A stretch of 64,000 nucleotides of DNA from Variovorax sp. PAMC28562 (GTDB lineage: Bacteria > Pseudomonadota > Gammaproteobacteria > Burkholderiales > Burkholderiaceae_C): the NCBI RefSeq assembly GCF_014303735.1, contig NZ_CP060296.1, positions 3,431,501 to 3,495,500 of the forward strand, in the 5' to 3' direction. Shown in pieces: positions 55,492 through 63,945 of the stretch. Positions within the stretch are counted from its first letter, which is position 1; the number at the start of each line of letters is the position of its first letter. The notes beneath the pieces are model-generated. The model had not been told where the DNA came from. It searched no databases and saw only the letters and a list, made by a program, of their open reading frames with translations. A program made the position numbers and the translations under genes.

Positions 55492-56583
55492 TCATGCAGG
55501 TCCCTTGGGCGTCGGTACGGCGGCTGGCAGTAAGCCTTCAGTGCGGAGGTCCCGCCATAACTGCGGCGGTATAGGCGCTGCAAGCGAGGCGATGTTGCGT
55601 CGCACTTCGTTCGGCGTCACGGCGCCGAGCACCAGCGTGGTGACGGCCGGATGTCCGAGCGCGAATTGCAACGCCGCGTCGGCCAACCGCACGGAGTGCA
55701 GCGCGCACACGGCGTCGATCGCAGCCACGCGTGCCATCACTGCGGCCGGCGCTGGCTGGTAGTCATAGCGCGCGCCTGCAACCGCACCGGTGGCCAGAAT
55801 GCCGGAGTTGAAAACGCCGCCAAGCATGACGGCGATGTTTTTTTGCAGCGCCAGTGGCAGGAACGAGCCCAATGCAGGTTGCTCCAGCAACGAGTAGCGT
55901 CCGGCCAGCAGCATCGTGTCGAAGTCGCCGGCATGGGCGAAGCGCTCGCACATTTCGCTTTCGTTGAGGCCAACGCCGATGGCGCGCACCACGCCTTCAT
56001 CACGCAATCGGCTGAGCGCGCGGTAGGCCCCTTTCATGGCTTCCGAAAAGCGGGCTTCGATCGCGTCGGGGCCGTGCGTCCAGACATCAACGTCGTGAAT
56101 CAACACGATGTCCAGACGGTCGAGCCCGGTGCGCAGCAGCGACTGCTCGATCGAGCGCAGGGTACCGTCGTACGAATAGTCGAGCACTGCCCGATGCGGC
56201 AATGCGCCGACGAAACCTGGGCTCGCGACCTCGGCATGACCGACGTCGGGGGCCAGTGCGGCTGCGCGTCCGGTCGGCATCGGATCGAACCAGCGTCCGA
56301 CCTTGGTCGACACAACGATGCTGTCGCGCGACCGGTGCTGCAGTACCTGCCGAAGCGCTTCACCGGCGCGCAGCTCGGCCAGTCCGTTGCCGTAGTGCGG
56401 CGCCATGTCGAGCAGATTGATGCCGCCGTCGAAAGCCGCGACCACAGCCGCGACGCTGGTGGCTTCGTCGAGATGGCTGAACAGGTTGCCGAGCGGTGCT
56501 GCGCCGAAGCCCAGCACCGTCACGTCGAGGCCGGTGCGGCCGAGCGGGCGGCGTGGCAACACGACCGGCAACGGCGCACTCAC
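55492..56583 (-). CDS. Aldo/keto reductase (L-fucose/D-threo-aldose dehydrogenase-like)
   Basis: 363 aa from a GTG at 56583 that overlaps the fucU stop. AKR barrel: LGFGAAPLGNLF, DGGINLLDMAPHYGNGLAELRAGEAL (Asp and Tyr), VVSTKVGRW (Lys) and DIVLIHDVDVWTHG (His). Fits the D-threo-aldose 1-dehydrogenase group, which oxidises L-fucose to the lactone. Coupling to fucU supports a fucose role. Confidence 0.9.
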   Translation of the reverse strand: MSAPLPVVLPRRPLGRTGLDVTVLGFGAAPLGNLFSHLDEATSVAAVVAAFDGGINLLDMAPHYGNGLAELRAGEALRQVLQHRSRDSIVVSTKVGRWFDPMPTGRAAALAPDVGHAEVASPGFVGALPHRAVLDYSYDGTLRSIEQSLLRTGLDRLDIVLIHDVDVWTHGPDAIEARFSEAMKGAYRALSRLRDEGVVRAIGVGLNESEMCERFAHAGDFDTMLLAGRYSLLEQPALGSFLPLALQKNIAVMLGGVFNSGILATGAVAGARYDYQPAPAAVMARVAAIDAVCALHSVRLADAALQFALGHPAVTTLVLGAVTPNEVRRNIASLAAPIPPQLWRDLRTEGLLPAAVPTPKGPA

Positions 56584-57011
56584 AGGACTCCCTTGCGCAG
56601 CAGGAAATTGCCGTACGGCATGGTTTCTCCGGTGAGGACCACGACACAGGCGCCGCGGGCCTGCGCGTAGTAGGCGAAGCGCTCGAGGCCCGCCACGTGC
56701 GGCACCGGATCCAGTCGGGCGAACACCGTGTCGGCGGCTTCGCGCTGGATGTCCGCAAGCACTTCTGGATGACCGACCTGTTCCATCCGGTGCACCGGGC
56801 TGCCGTCGAAAGTGTCGAGCGGCAACACCGAGAGAATGGCGCGCAGCACGGCGATCGTCCCACAACCCGGCAGATGAATTAACGGCTTGTCGGCAGCCAC
56901 CGAATAGGCGGGAAAGTTGGCGTCGCAAATGGCGATGAAGTCACCGTGCCCCATGGCGGCCAGTTCCCGCAGCAGCGCTGGTGTGAGGAGTGGATCGATG
57001 TTCTTAAGCAT
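56580..57011 (-). CDS. fucU: L-fucose mutarotase (RbsD/FucU family)
   Basis: 143 aa, full length. MLKNIDPLLTPALLRELAAMGHGDFIAICDANFPA and the C-terminal ARGACVVVLTGETMPYGNFLLRKGV. Converts alpha- and beta-fucose. Couples by overlap to the aldo-keto reductase and lies 7 bases from the short membrane protein upstream. Confidence 0.95.
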   Translation of the reverse strand: MLKNIDPLLTPALLRELAAMGHGDFIAICDANFPAYSVAADKPLIHLPGCGTIAVLRAILSVLPLDTFDGSPVHRMEQVGHPEVLADIQREAADTVFARLDPVPHVAGLERFAYYAQARGACVVVLTGETMPYGNFLLRKGVL

Positions 57012-57018
57012 GCGGGCC

Positions 57019-57228
57019 TCAGAGTGATTTGCGTGTCAGGCCCAAGCGTGACAACGGAGTTCGCTGGAGAAAAACGGCAACGATGATGATCAGGATGATG
57101 CCCTTCTGCGAGAGTTGCGTGTTGCTGTCGATGTCGTTGATCAGCAGGAACAGCACACCGACCAGGGCCGACAGCAGGCCGAGTTGGCATAGGTCGCTAG
57201 GCAGGGCTGGACGGCGTCGTTGGATCAC
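57019..57228 (-). pseudogene. Short membrane protein, possible C-terminal remnant of a sugar ABC permease
   Basis: 69 codons ending 7 bases before fucU. Two hydrophobic stretches (LGLLSALVGVLFLLIN and GIILIIIVAVFLQ) followed by RTPLSRLGLTRKSL resemble the last helices and tail of RbsC/FucP-type ABC permeases, which often precede fucU. The N-terminal 200 or more residues are missing and unrelated DNA begins near 57230, so it looks like a truncated end. It could instead be a genuine small membrane protein. Confidence 0.45.
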
Positions 57229-57680
57229 AGTGGCGACGACGTCAAGCTAGTCCCGCAACACTTCATCGGTGTGGCGTGGCACAGGCGAGTAAGTTGGCGG
57301 ATGGACCAGACCAAGGGCATAGCGCTGCGCGGTGCGAGTGCCTTTGCCATGCGGTGAACGGTGATCGAAGATAGCGGTGCCAACGCAGCAGTAACAGCAC
57401 AGCCCGGAAAACCGAACCACGAATTCAGTTCTTTCGCCGCCCACGCCAAGCGGTACAAAGCCAAATCCTCGCTTCCTACGGATCTGCTCATCAGGTTCCC
57501 ATCGCAACTTGGGGATGCCTTAAGTTTTCAAATGCGGCCGTCACAAGGAAATCCTTACGCATCAGCGCGGAGCTTTCGTGAAATTCATCACCTGTATTGG
57601 GCTGTCCCCGATGGTGTTCGCAAGTGATTCACACCATGCTCGCCGCAGTGACAATACCTTACAAATAAAGCGACCTCGCG
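57229..57680. other. Gene-free junction upstream of GGDEF-EAL gene
   Basis: About 450 bases with only short shadow frames. I recognise no gene, RNA or repeat. It marks the change from the truncated fucose cluster to a region of different content and may be an old insertion boundary, besides holding the promoter for the 57681 gene. Confidence 0.5.
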
Positions 57681-60600
57681 ATGCTGTTGACCTCTGACCC
57701 GGGCCGAAACGGCGATGGTGCAACGCCGCCCAACTCAGGCATCTTTTGCGTACTCAGCGCGATCAACGAGGCCGCGCTGCGCGCGACCGCCGTTGAGGGC
57801 CTTCATGAGCGCGTGTGCAGCGCCGGGCTGGAAAGCGACAAGTTCCAAGTGGTGGCCGTGTGCTCGCCCGGAATGGTCATTGGGCGGATTGAAATCATCA
57901 CCATTGCGGGTGCGTCAGCGACGGACGTCGATGAGGGCATCTTCACCGCCAGCAACCCATCCTCGCCAACTGATCAGGGCTTGATGGGTCTTGCCTACAA
58001 CAGCGGCGTGGCAGTCGCCAGCAATAACTTTCGCGCAGATCGGCGTAACGTGGTCTGGGAACGTCCGTTCAAAGAGATAGTGCTCGCCTCGGTCGCTGCC
58101 GTACCACTGCGCAGTGAGGGCCGCGTGATCGGGGTGCTGGTACTTTGCTGTACTCGGCCGGACCAGTTTGACGCGCAGACACTTGGGCTGATCAACCGTA
58201 TGGCGCAAAACGTCAGTTACGGAGTGGAAAGACTTGAGCGAGATGCCCGCCGTCAACAGGCCGAGAGCCTGCTGCGAGACAGCGAGCAGCGCGTCCGAAG
58301 CGTACTCGAGGGCATGGAGGATGGCTACTATGAGGTGGACCTTCACGGTCGATACCGCTATGTCAACGAGGCCTTCAGTCGACTGCTCGGCTACAGCACG
58401 GAAGAACTGGACGGCCTCGATAACCGGGCTCACCAAACGCCCCAGATGGCCCGCGAAGTCGCTGCCACATTCAAGGAGGTTTATCGCACCGGCGAGCATC
58501 GGAAGGCGCAGCCTTGGGAATACGTTCACAAGAACGGCAAGGTCGTGCGGGTCGAAGGCTCGGTCAACCTGTTGCGCGAGCCCTGCGGCCAGTGCATCGG
58601 ATTCTTCGGCATGCTGCGCGACATCACTGCGCGTTCCCGTACCGAGCTGGCGCTGCGTGCCAGCGAAGAAAAGTACCGCACCATCGTTCAGTCAATGCGT
58701 GATTCGTACTTCGAGGTCGATGTGCGCGGCCGGATCGTGCTCACCAATCCGGCCTTCAGTGCAATGTTGGGCCGCCCGCTGGAGGACCTGATCGGTCGCA
58801 GCTACCGCGAGCTTCAGACGGAGCTTGCCGCCGATCAGCTGTTCGAGGTGTTCCACTCGGTTTTCGTTACGCGCCGCGCGGTACCCAGTTTCGACTGGGA
58901 GATGCTGCATCAAGACGGCCGGGCCGTGTTGGGAGAAGGCTTGGTGCAGCCGGTCTTCGACGAGCGCGATCGGGTGTCGGGATTTCGCGGCACGTTGCGT
59001 GACGTCACCGAGCGCCGGCGCAACGAGCAGGCGCTGCTTCGCAGCGAGCAACGCTTCCGGGCGCTGGCCCATCTCTCGAACGACTGGTTCTGGGAACTCG
59101 ACACCGACCTTCGCTACCGCACCCTGGCCGGGCGCGGCGGCGTGGTGCCGGCCGCACGCGACAAGTTCGTCGGCCAGTTAGTCTGGGAAACGCCGCTCAC
59201 GATCGAGGCCCCCGGCACCTGGGAAATGGTGCGCGCCCAAATGGAAGCACGTGAGGCGTTCCGCGAGGTCGTCATGTGGCGTACGCTTGAAGACGGCCGC
59301 CCATATTTCCTGTGTGTGAGCGGCGAACCTGTATTCAGCAACGGCGCCTTCGAAGGCTACCGCGGCATCTCGCGTGAGATCACAAAGGAGAAGCTTGCCG
59401 AGAACCGCGTTCGCTTCTTGGCCAGCCACGATGCGCTCACCGGGCTTCCGAACCGCCTGATGTTCAGCCAGCTGCTGGCCGACGCGATCCGCAACGCACA
59501 GCGCGACGGCGCCAGCTTCGCCGTGCTGTTTATCGACCTCGACCACTTCAAGTTCGTCAATGACACGCTCGGCCACGATGCCGGCGATAAATTGTTGCAG
59601 CAGATTTCCAGCCGCTTCTGCGATGCGCTAGGTCCGGCGCCCGCGCTGGCGCGGCTGGGCGGTGACGAGTTCGTGGTGCTGCTGCAAGACGGCCAGGGGC
59701 GGGCCGGTGTCGCTGCGGTGGCCGCTCGGCTGTTGACGGCCGCCCTGCAGCCGCTCGTCCTGCAGGGGCAAGAATGCCGCGTGAGCGCCAGTATCGGCGC
59801 GGCGCGGTACCCCGTGCACGGTGAGGACGAGCGGACGTTGATGAAAAACGCAGACGCCGCGATGTACTGCGCCAAGGACGCCGGCAAGAACAACCTGAAA
59901 TTTTATTCAGAGGACATCCGCGCACGGTCAGTCGAGCGCTTAGCCATCGAGAGCGGCCTGCGCGGTGCGCTCGAGCGCGATGAATTCAGCCTTCACTACC
60001 AGCCTCAGATCGACCTCGCGACCGATGCCATCGTTGGCGTGGAGGCGCTGCTACGCTGGGTCAATCCGGATTTGGGGTCGGTGTCTCCCTTGCGCTTCAT
60101 CGCGATCGCAGAGGAGACCGGGCTGATTGTGCCCATCGGCAAGTGGGTGTTGCGCGAGGCCTGCCGGCAGAGCACGGCCTGGCGGCATGCCGGCTTGCCC
60201 TCGGTATGCATGGCAGTCAACCTGTCGGCACGGCAGCTCCAGGACGAGCTGTTCCTGTCTGATCTGGCCGGGGTAATTTGTGAGACAGGCTTGCTGCCGC
60301 ACCTGCTCGAGTTGGAGATAACCGAAGGCATGGTAGTTCAGAACCCCGAGAGGGCCGCACAGCTTCTGTATGCGATCAAGGAAATGGGAGTACGCCTGGC
60401 CATCGACGATTTCGGCACTGGTTATTCCTCGCTCGCTCAGCTCAAGGCTTTTCCCATCGATACGCTCAAAATCGACCGCTCGTTTATTCGCGAAATCCTC
60501 ACGAGCCCGGAAGACAAAGCGATCACTCAAGCCATCATCGCAATGGGCAAGAACCTGTCACTCACCGTGGTGGCGGAGGGCGTGGAGACCTTTGAGCAGG

Positions 60601-60713
60601 AGCAGTTCTTGCGCGAACATAAATGCGACCGCACGCAGGGTTACTTTTTCAGCCCGCCTGTGTGTGCTGACGCCTTCGCGAGCCTTCTGGAGCGGCACAG
60701 AGGGCGGGAGTGA
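57681..60713 (+). CDS. GAF-PAS-GGDEF-EAL c-di-GMP signalling protein
   Basis: 1010 aa, no membrane helix. Order: GAF (about 20-185), three PAS domains (about 200-330, 330-455 and 455-575), GGDEF (575-740) and EAL (about 755-1005). The cyclase site is intact (ARLGGDEFVVLL) but no RxxD inhibitory site lies before it. The phosphodiesterase site is intact: GVEALLRW, AVNLSARQL, LELEITEG, IDDFGTGYSSL and VVAEGVET. It could both make and break c-di-GMP, with the sensor domains tipping the balance. No output partner adjacent. Confidence 0.95.
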   Translation: MLLTSDPGRNGDGATPPNSGIFCVLSAINEAALRATAVEGLHERVCSAGLESDKFQVVAVCSPGMVIGRIEIITIAGASATDVDEGIFTASNPSSPTDQGLMGLAYNSGVAVASNNFRADRRNVVWERPFKEIVLASVAAVPLRSEGRVIGVLVLCCTRPDQFDAQTLGLINRMAQNVSYGVERLERDARRQQAESLLRDSEQRVRSVLEGMEDGYYEVDLHGRYRYVNEAFSRLLGYSTEELDGLDNRAHQTPQMAREVAATFKEVYRTGEHRKAQPWEYVHKNGKVVRVEGSVNLLREPCGQCIGFFGMLRDITARSRTELALRASEEKYRTIVQSMRDSYFEVDVRGRIVLTNPAFSAMLGRPLEDLIGRSYRELQTELAADQLFEVFHSVFVTRRAVPSFDWEMLHQDGRAVLGEGLVQPVFDERDRVSGFRGTLRDVTERRRNEQALLRSEQRFRALAHLSNDWFWELDTDLRYRTLAGRGGVVPAARDKFVGQLVWETPLTIEAPGTWEMVRAQMEAREAFREVVMWRTLEDGRPYFLCVSGEPVFSNGAFEGYRGISREITKEKLAENRVRFLASHDALTGLPNRLMFSQLLADAIRNAQRDGASFAVLFIDLDHFKFVNDTLGHDAGDKLLQQISSRFCDALGPAPALARLGGDEFVVLLQDGQGRAGVAAVAARLLTAALQPLVLQGQECRVSASIGAARYPVHGEDERTLMKNADAAMYCAKDAGKNNLKFYSEDIRARSVERLAIESGLRGALERDEFSLHYQPQIDLATDAIVGVEALLRWVNPDLGSVSPLRFIAIAEETGLIVPIGKWVLREACRQSTAWRHAGLPSVCMAVNLSARQLQDELFLSDLAGVICETGLLPHLLELEITEGMVVQNPERAAQLLYAIKEMGVRLAIDDFGTGYSSLAQLKAFPIDTLKIDRSFIREILTSPEDKAITQAIIAMGKNLSLTVVAEGVETFEQEQFLREHKCDRTQGYFFSPPVCADAFASLLERHRGRE

Positions 60714-60732
60714 ATCGCCCCGGGGCGATTCA
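60711..60732. repeat. Perfect 22-bp palindrome resembling fused IS ends
   Basis: TGAATCGCCCC followed immediately by its reverse complement, overlapping the stop codon of the GGDEF-EAL gene. The first 13 bases (TGAATCGCCCCGG) are identical to 414-426, next to the IS3 element. No T-run follows, so it is a weak terminator at best. Confidence 0.6.
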
Positions 60733-60850
60733 GTCTGTGGCATTGGTGGTTTTGTTATGAGAACCGTGTACCGCAATGACGGTCGAATCCACGATGGTTC
60801 CTCGCGCATCAGCAGGCCTTGCTCGTGAGCTTGAAATCTGTATCGTCGAT
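60730..60850 (-). pseudogene. Degenerate IS5-type transposase fragment
   Basis: On the minus strand, EQGLLMR in one frame continues after a one-base shift as GTIVDSTVIAVHGSHNKTTNATD and then a stop. This matches the IS5-family block around the first catalytic Asp (typically GLLVREGTIVDATII...STKNATG). Only about 40 codons remain, frameshifted, ending in the palindrome. Recognition is by motif and is tentative. Confidence 0.4.
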
Positions 60851-61167
60851 GAGTTTCCGTCAAGCACCGTGCAGGAGAATCTGCCGGCGCAGCGGCGTGC
60901 ATGCGGTGGTGTCGTTGTAGCTGGAAAATGCAAACCGTCGTATGTAAAAAGCGCGGATTCGCGACTGGCGAATCTTCTATCGCGCGAAGCCGCAATTGAC
61001 TTAAACGAAACGTAAGCGTTTTCGAGATCGTCTGTCTGCTACCCAACAGACATCGTAGAACGCCGCAGCTAATCTGAGTACTTGAAAGCGGTTTTCCGTA
61101 GACACCAAATCTTTGGCCGCTTGCCACCACTCGCAGCCGTGTGATCGGCGACCGAAAGCGACGCCCA
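60851..61167. other. Intergenic region upstream of cytochrome operon
   Basis: About 315 bases. Lower GC than the surroundings, several short frames, no recognisable gene. It should contain the promoter of the oxidase operon starting at 61168; no clear regulatory dyad seen. Confidence 0.5.
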
Positions 61168-61905
61168 ATGATGCTTGCGAGATTTCTGGCGTGCCTGCCC
61201 ATAGTCCCCGGAGCGCTGTGCGCTGCAGCGCTGATGGCGCCGTTGTGCTCGCTGGCAGACGACGCAGCGCTTCCTAAATTCAAGACGCTTGATTCGATGG
61301 AGGCCCGCGTGCAGGCGTGTGCCACTTGCCACGGCCAGAGGGGGCAAGGCACGGACAACGCTTACTTCCCACGCCTGGCCGGCAAGCCCTCGGGCTACCT
61401 TTACAACCAATTGCTCTCCTTCAAGGACGGGACACGGAAGTACGCCCCGATGAACTATCTTGTCGCATACCTGCCGGATGCCTATTTGCAAGAGATGGCT
61501 GAACATTTTTCCAAAGAACGGCCGGACTTTGCGCCACCCGCCGCTTCGACACTGCTGCCAGCAGCGTTGGAGCGCGGCGCCAAACTGGTGCTCGGCGGTG
61601 ATGTGACCCGCCAGATTCCCGCGTGCGTGGCCTGTCATGGTGCGGCATTGATGGGCATGGAGCCCGGGATTCCAGCGCTCATCGGTTTGCGCAGCAACTA
61701 CCTTGCCGCCCAACTGAGTCGATGGCGCTCTAGGGAGCGAAATGCCGCGGCGCCGGACTGCATGCAACGCGTCGCCAGCCGGCTCACCGATGCAGACATC
61801 GCCAACGTGTCGGGTTGGCTTGCATCGCAGCCTGTATCCGCTGATTCCAAGCCGATGACACGCAATGCCGTACGTCTTCCGATCGCATGCGGGAGTCAGT
61901 CATGA
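61168..61905 (+). CDS. Diheme c-type cytochrome
   Basis: 245 aa from ATG 61168 (next ATG at 61171 also possible). Signal peptide (ARFLACLPIVPGALCAAALM...SLA), then two CxxCH heme sites: CATCHGQRGQG and CVACHGAAL. Cytochrome c4-like periplasmic electron carrier. Stop overlaps next gene (ATGA). First gene of the ba3 oxidase operon. Confidence 0.92.
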   Translation: MMLARFLACLPIVPGALCAAALMAPLCSLADDAALPKFKTLDSMEARVQACATCHGQRGQGTDNAYFPRLAGKPSGYLYNQLLSFKDGTRKYAPMNYLVAYLPDAYLQEMAEHFSKERPDFAPPAASTLLPAALERGAKLVLGGDVTRQIPACVACHGAALMGMEPGIPALIGLRSNYLAAQLSRWRSRERNAAAPDCMQRVASRLTDADIANVSGWLASQPVSADSKPMTRNAVRLPIACGSQS

Positions 61906-63164
61906 TCCTTGATCCGCGCTCGGCATGGCGACGCGAACGACTCAAATCAGGTGCTTTTTTAGTTGCGCTGACGTTGGCTGGATTGGCACAAGCCCAAAGT
62001 ACAACGGACATCCTCAAGAAGGGCGAATACCTGGCCCGCGCAGGCGACTGTGTCGCTTGCCACACGCTTGCTGGCGGCAAGCAGTTCGCCGGGGGTCGCG
62101 CCATGGCCACGCCGTTCGGCAATCTGTATTCACCCAACATCACGCCTGACGACATGACCGGCATCGGCAAATGGAGCAGCGACGACTTTTACAAGACCAT
62201 GCACCAAGGGCGCTCCCGAGATGGCTCCCTGCTTTACCCGGCGATGCCGTTCGCCGCCTACACCAAGGTGACGCGGGCCGACTCCGATGCGATTTATGCC
62301 TACCTGATGGCGATGCCGCCCGTGCGCAAGCCTAATCGCGCTCACGAACTGCGGTTTCCTTATAACAAGCGGCAGTTGCTCACCGGTTGGCGCGCGCTGT
62401 ACTTCACCGAAGGCGAATACCAGCCTGACGGCAAGCAGACGCTTGAATGGAACCGCGGCGCGTACTTGGTGCAGAGCTTGGGCCATTGTTCGATGTGCCA
62501 TACGGCGATCAACGCGCTGGGCGGTTCGAGCGAATCGAAGAAGTTTCAGGGGGGCATGATTCCTAACCAGAACTGGTACGCACCTTCCCTGACTTCCAAC
62601 CGCGAGGCAGGCTTGGGCGACTGGAAGATCGAGGACATCATGTCCCTGTTGCAAGCCGGTGTTTCACACCGGGGCACGGTCTACGGTCCTATGGCCGAGG
62701 TCGTCTACAACAGCCTTCAATATGTAAGCGACCAGGACATCCGGGCCATGGCTGTGTACCTCAAGGCTCTGCCGTCGGACAACCGCCGCGTCGACGGCCC
62801 CGATCCTGCGCAAATGGTTCAGCCACGCGTGCTTGAACTCGGTCGCAAGGTCTACGCAGTGCAATGTGCGATGTGCCACGGCCCCGACGGCAAGGGTTCG
62901 CCTCCGGCTTTTCCACCGCTTGCCAACAACCAGTCAATTGCCATGGAATCTCCTGTCAATTCGATCCGGATGGTGTTGAACGGCGGCTACGCGCCAGGGA
63001 CTCGCAAAAACCTGCGGCCACATGGCATGCCGCCCTTCGCGCACCTTCTTAGCGACGAGGAAGTCGCCGCGGTGGTGACTTACATCCGAGTGTCATGGGA
63101 CAACCACGGCCTCCCTGTCACACCGAAGCAGGCTAATGACATTCGGTCGGCCACCCTCGACTAA
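61902..63164 (+). CDS. Triheme c-type cytochrome (alcohol-dehydrogenase subunit-like)
   Basis: 420 aa from ATG 61902. Signal peptide then three heme sites: CVACHTLAGG, CSMCHTAINALGG and CAMCHGPDGKG. Related to AdhB/GdhC-type membrane-associated triheme cytochromes that pass electrons from dehydrogenases to a terminal oxidase. With the diheme protein it probably feeds the oxidase encoded next. Confidence 0.93.
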   Translation: MILDPRSAWRRERLKSGAFLVALTLAGLAQAQSTTDILKKGEYLARAGDCVACHTLAGGKQFAGGRAMATPFGNLYSPNITPDDMTGIGKWSSDDFYKTMHQGRSRDGSLLYPAMPFAAYTKVTRADSDAIYAYLMAMPPVRKPNRAHELRFPYNKRQLLTGWRALYFTEGEYQPDGKQTLEWNRGAYLVQSLGHCSMCHTAINALGGSSESKKFQGGMIPNQNWYAPSLTSNREAGLGDWKIEDIMSLLQAGVSHRGTVYGPMAEVVYNSLQYVSDQDIRAMAVYLKALPSDNRRVDGPDPAQMVQPRVLELGRKVYAVQCAMCHGPDGKGSPPAFPPLANNQSIAMESPVNSIRMVLNGGYAPGTRKNLRPHGMPPFAHLLSDEEVAAVVTYIRVSWDNHGLPVTPKQANDIRSATLD

Positions 63165-63174
63165 TTCATTCACG

Positions 63175-63369
63175 ATGACCGACCCCTTGCACCTCCCTGA
63201 TCCCAGACGTCCACAGCACGACCCTGTTGAAGAGGAGGCGATAGAAAAGATTGTCCGCGAAGGGCCTTCTGGCGCCATCGCAGTCGCCGGAACCGCGACG
63301 CTGATCGTCGTTGCCATAGTCATACTCTTTTACTTGTTCGTCTACCTGCCGCGAGGCATGGTGCATTGA
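63175..63369 (+). CDS. Small oxidase subunit (ba3 subunit IIa-like)
   Basis: 64 aa with one membrane helix (AVAGTATLIVVAIVILFYLFVYLP) and an acidic N-terminus. Ends one base before coxB. Position and layout match the single-helix subunit IIa of B-family (ba3) oxidases; sequence alone is too short to be sure. Confidence 0.7.
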   Translation: MTDPLHLPDPRRPQHDPVEEEAIEKIVREGPSGAIAVAGTATLIVVAIVILFYLFVYLPRGMVH

Positions 63370-63945
63370 ATGGCAAGTCTCCTGAAATCTGCGGATGGCG
63401 GTGGGGCAGAGCAGGTCGCGCTGCAGGCCGAGAAGCGCTGGGCTGTCCTCATCGGGCTGATCACGGCGGCGCTCGTGCTCCTCATGATCTTCACCGCGCT
63501 GCATTGGGCGACCATGCCGCCGTCGCGCGTGGAAACCGTCAACCCCAGCACACTTCACATCGCGGGCGAGTTTGTCGAAAGCAACCTCGGAACCGCCGTC
63601 GAGAAGGATGGCGGCGTCGTGGTCCGGCTGATCGGGCAGCAATATTCATTCACACCGCAGTGCATTGTTGTGCCAGAAGGTATGTCGGTCACATTCCGGG
63701 CGACCAGTGCAGACGTGATCCACGGCTTCATTGTCGGCAAGAGCAACGTGAACACCATGCTGGTGCCCGGGTTCGTGACGACTTTCACCACGACCTTTAC
63801 AGAGAAGGGTGAAAAGTTGATGCCCTGCCATGAGTTCTGTGGTGCCGGTCACGAAGGCATGTGGGGTCGCGTCCAAGTGGTCGAGCGCAATGAATTTTTG
63901 GCGCGCGCCGCCGCATCCGAAAGGGTGAGTTGTGTTGCACAGTAA
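63370..63945 (+). CDS. Cytochrome c oxidase subunit II (ba3-type, CuA)
   Basis: 191 aa. One membrane helix (AVLIGLITAALVLLMIFTAL) and a cupredoxin domain with the CuA site complete: DVIHGFIVG (His) and PCHEFCGAGHEGMWG (Cys, Cys, His, Met). Accepts electrons from cytochrome c, unlike cyoA. Overlaps the start of subunit I by 14 bases. Confidence 0.94.
   Translation: MASLLKSADGGGAEQVALQAEKRWAVLIGLITAALVLLMIFTALHWATMPPSRVETVNPSTLHIAGEFVESNLGTAVEKDGGVVVRLIGQQYSFTPQCIVVPEGMSVTFRATSADVIHGFIVGKSNVNTMLVPGFVTTFTTTFTEKGEKLMPCHEFCGAGHEGMWGRVQVVERNEFLARAAASERVSCVAQ

Noticed and set aside
60711..60732. Palindrome as a strong Rho-independent terminator
   Set aside because: The stem is good, but there is no T-run and no loop (arms abut), and its sequence recurs beside an IS at the far end of the window.
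60776..61015. 79-codon frame after the GGDEF-EAL gene as a small protein
   Set aside because: It overlaps, on the opposite strand, the IS5-like fragment, lacks a good ribosome site and has no recognisable domain.
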